Positions 62,761 to 64,000 of a stretch of DNA of 64,000 nucleotides are shown here, piece by piece. Position 1 is the stretch's first letter. Every line of letters starts with the position of its first letter. The stretch covers positions 186,001 through 250,000 of the forward strand of contig OY751493.1 in the NCBI GenBank assembly GCA_963565915.1, read 5' to 3'. Position numbers and translations under genes: made by a program. The notes under the pieces were generated by a model. The model was not told the origin of the DNA. It saw only the letters and a list, made by a program, of their open reading frames with translations, and did no database searches. This stretch comes from Entoloma clypeatum (Eukaryota; Basidiomycota; Agaricomycetes; Agaricales; Entolomataceae).

Positions 62761-64000
62761 ATGCCTGCTCCTGCTCCTGCTCCTGCTCCAACCCAAACTC
62801 GTAGTTGATCCCAGCATAGGGCTGGTCGTCAGCCTACGCGCGATTGGTCTCCCGAGGGCGAAGACTTCGATTGGTCCTCAGTTTGTGCTGCCACGCGAGC
62901 AGAAGCTGCCAACACTTCCATCGAGCCTGGTCCTCTTTCCAACAGGGCAACTCAGTTCACGACGCCGTCTGTCCAGGTTCAGTTGGTGACGCAGCAGCCG
63001 CCCAAGTCCAGGAAGAGAGCGCTCAACATATTACGATTCTTCCAGACGGAGGAGCTACAGGTCGGCGGCAAGACGGTCAAGAAGAAGGTGTGCCAGCTCT
63101 GCAGGTACGCTTTTGCCCCATCTATGTTCCTCGTTATCCTCATTCAATTAATCCCATATCTAGCCCACCCGACGCTATACTGCGAAAGACACCGGAGGAT
63201 GGCATCACCTTCCGGTACAGCGTCTTGACTGCGACCGGTCCTCTGCGCCTCCATCTGCGTCGTGAACACAAGGACCAGTATGTCCACACCTGCAAAGAGG
63301 AGGGATGGCTTGATTATCTGGAGGATAACAGGAAGCCTGGGTATGTCGCTCCCGATGCTGCTGCATCCCCCGACCTTTCGTGCCCCTTCTTTCCATTCAC
63401 TCAAGATGGTCTCGCCAACATTCTCACTAAATTCATTGTCACAGACAATCAGGTGCTATCTATAATCATATATTCTCTTCTCCATTCTTATGGTATTTGT
63501 CTAGTCTCTCTATGTCGTCAAATGCCATGAGTTCCGCAACCTCCTGCTTTACATGTGGGATGGGCTCAAGGATGACTTCATTCCACATTGGACAAAGATG
63601 GCGAAGGTCATAATGAAAGGGTTCAGGAAATATTTTCAAGATCTCATTGAAGAACTCAACATGAGAATCTCCTATGTATTGTACTCCTACCTGCCACTCA
63701 CAGCCTCCTAGGCTGCGCTCGGAGACATCAGCTTTACAGCTGACCTATGGTCCAGTAAAACCCGCTATCCCTACCTCGCCATTACCACGCATTGGATGGC
63801 GCGGAAGGATCCCCTCAATGTTCTGACAATGTGTAGTGGGCTCATCGCCTTCCATCGGGTTCACGGAAACCACAGCGGAGAGCGGCTGGCGAGAATTGAT
63901 CTCAATATCACAGATCGGGCCAAAGTCACCACTAGAGTAAGATCTATTCACTTCTTATCTTTTCAAATTTAACATTCTGCTTGAAGATGGGCCATTGGAC
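62761..64000 (+). pseudogene. BED-finger hAT transposase, partial, with in-frame stop
   Basis: Exons 62761-63104, 63164-63452, 63505-63675 and 63712-63936 join in phase, and the gene runs off the window. A CPAP-type start (MPAPAPAPAPTQTR) is followed by TGA at 62806-62808 in the frame of the rest. Then come a basic region (PPKSRKRALNILRF), a BED-type zinc finger (CQLC and LRLHLRREH) and hAT catalytic sequence (DISFTADLWSSKTRYPYLAI, TTHWMARKDPLN). The early TGA could come from CGA, like the stops in the chromovirus copies, or the true start may lie beyond an upstream intron. It is a different lineage from the transposase at 13515. Confidence 0.72.

Overview
The window is nuclear DNA of a filamentous basidiomycete, most likely an Agaricomycete. 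The evidence is dense short GT-AG introns (about 45-60 nt), a Tf1/sushi-type chromovirus, basidiomycete-style hAT transposases, small secreted cysteine-rich proteins, and proline/serine-rich proteins of fungal type. The species cannot be told from the sequence. No rRNA, tRNA or CRISPR was found.

Layout. 1-7.1 kb is gene territory: a C2HC-type zinc-finger protein (+), a signal-anchored single-pass membrane protein (-) and a low-complexity Pro/Tyr/Gln-rich protein (-). 7.1-17.05 kb is a hAT element with an 8-bp target duplication and an open transposase frame. Nested in it is a 4.0-kb Tc1/mariner element (TA duplication, about 200-bp inverted repeats) that carries a complete DD34E transposase and, facing it, a second complete gene with a Zn2Cys6 domain and a SAM-like domain. 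17.2-18.1 kb is an 897-bp fold-back element, with a second partial copy at 31.2 kb. 19-21 kb holds broken retrotransposon debris.

21.06-31.06 kb is an end-truncated chromovirus (copy A, minus strand) split by a full-length member of the same family (copy B, plus strand, 23595-30164). A third member (copy C, minus) lies at 49491-55229. Copies B and C have a Tf1-like self-priming arrangement, a small third reading frame after pol, and recurrent CGA-to-TGA stop codons.

31.8-44.3 kb is a cluster of small secreted proteins with a knottin-like cysteine pattern: three intact genes, one broken copy and one promoter-like orphan, arranged around a large inverted duplication. Two other genes lie inside it: a long Pro/Ser-rich protein and a secreted thaumatin-like protein with a ricin-B-type domain. 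45.6-48.4 kb is a decayed multi-exon gene of a dispersed fungal family.

55.3-61.4 kb is an Spt5-like NGN/KOW gene (-). Its fifth exon is interrupted by an LTR-type element (57050-60292) with 145-bp LTRs, a tRNA-like primer site and a non-retroviral coding frame. One LTR of that element is itself interrupted by a 953-bp hAT-type element. The 5' end of the Spt5-like gene is duplicated head-to-head (61.15-62.2 kb). A BED-zinc-finger hAT transposase runs off the right edge.

Most of the window is therefore nested mobile DNA. The resident genes are the first three, the knottin cluster with its two enclosed genes, and the split Spt5-like gene. Exon models were built by eye from GT-AG (twice GC-AG) junctions and phase; transcripts would settle them.
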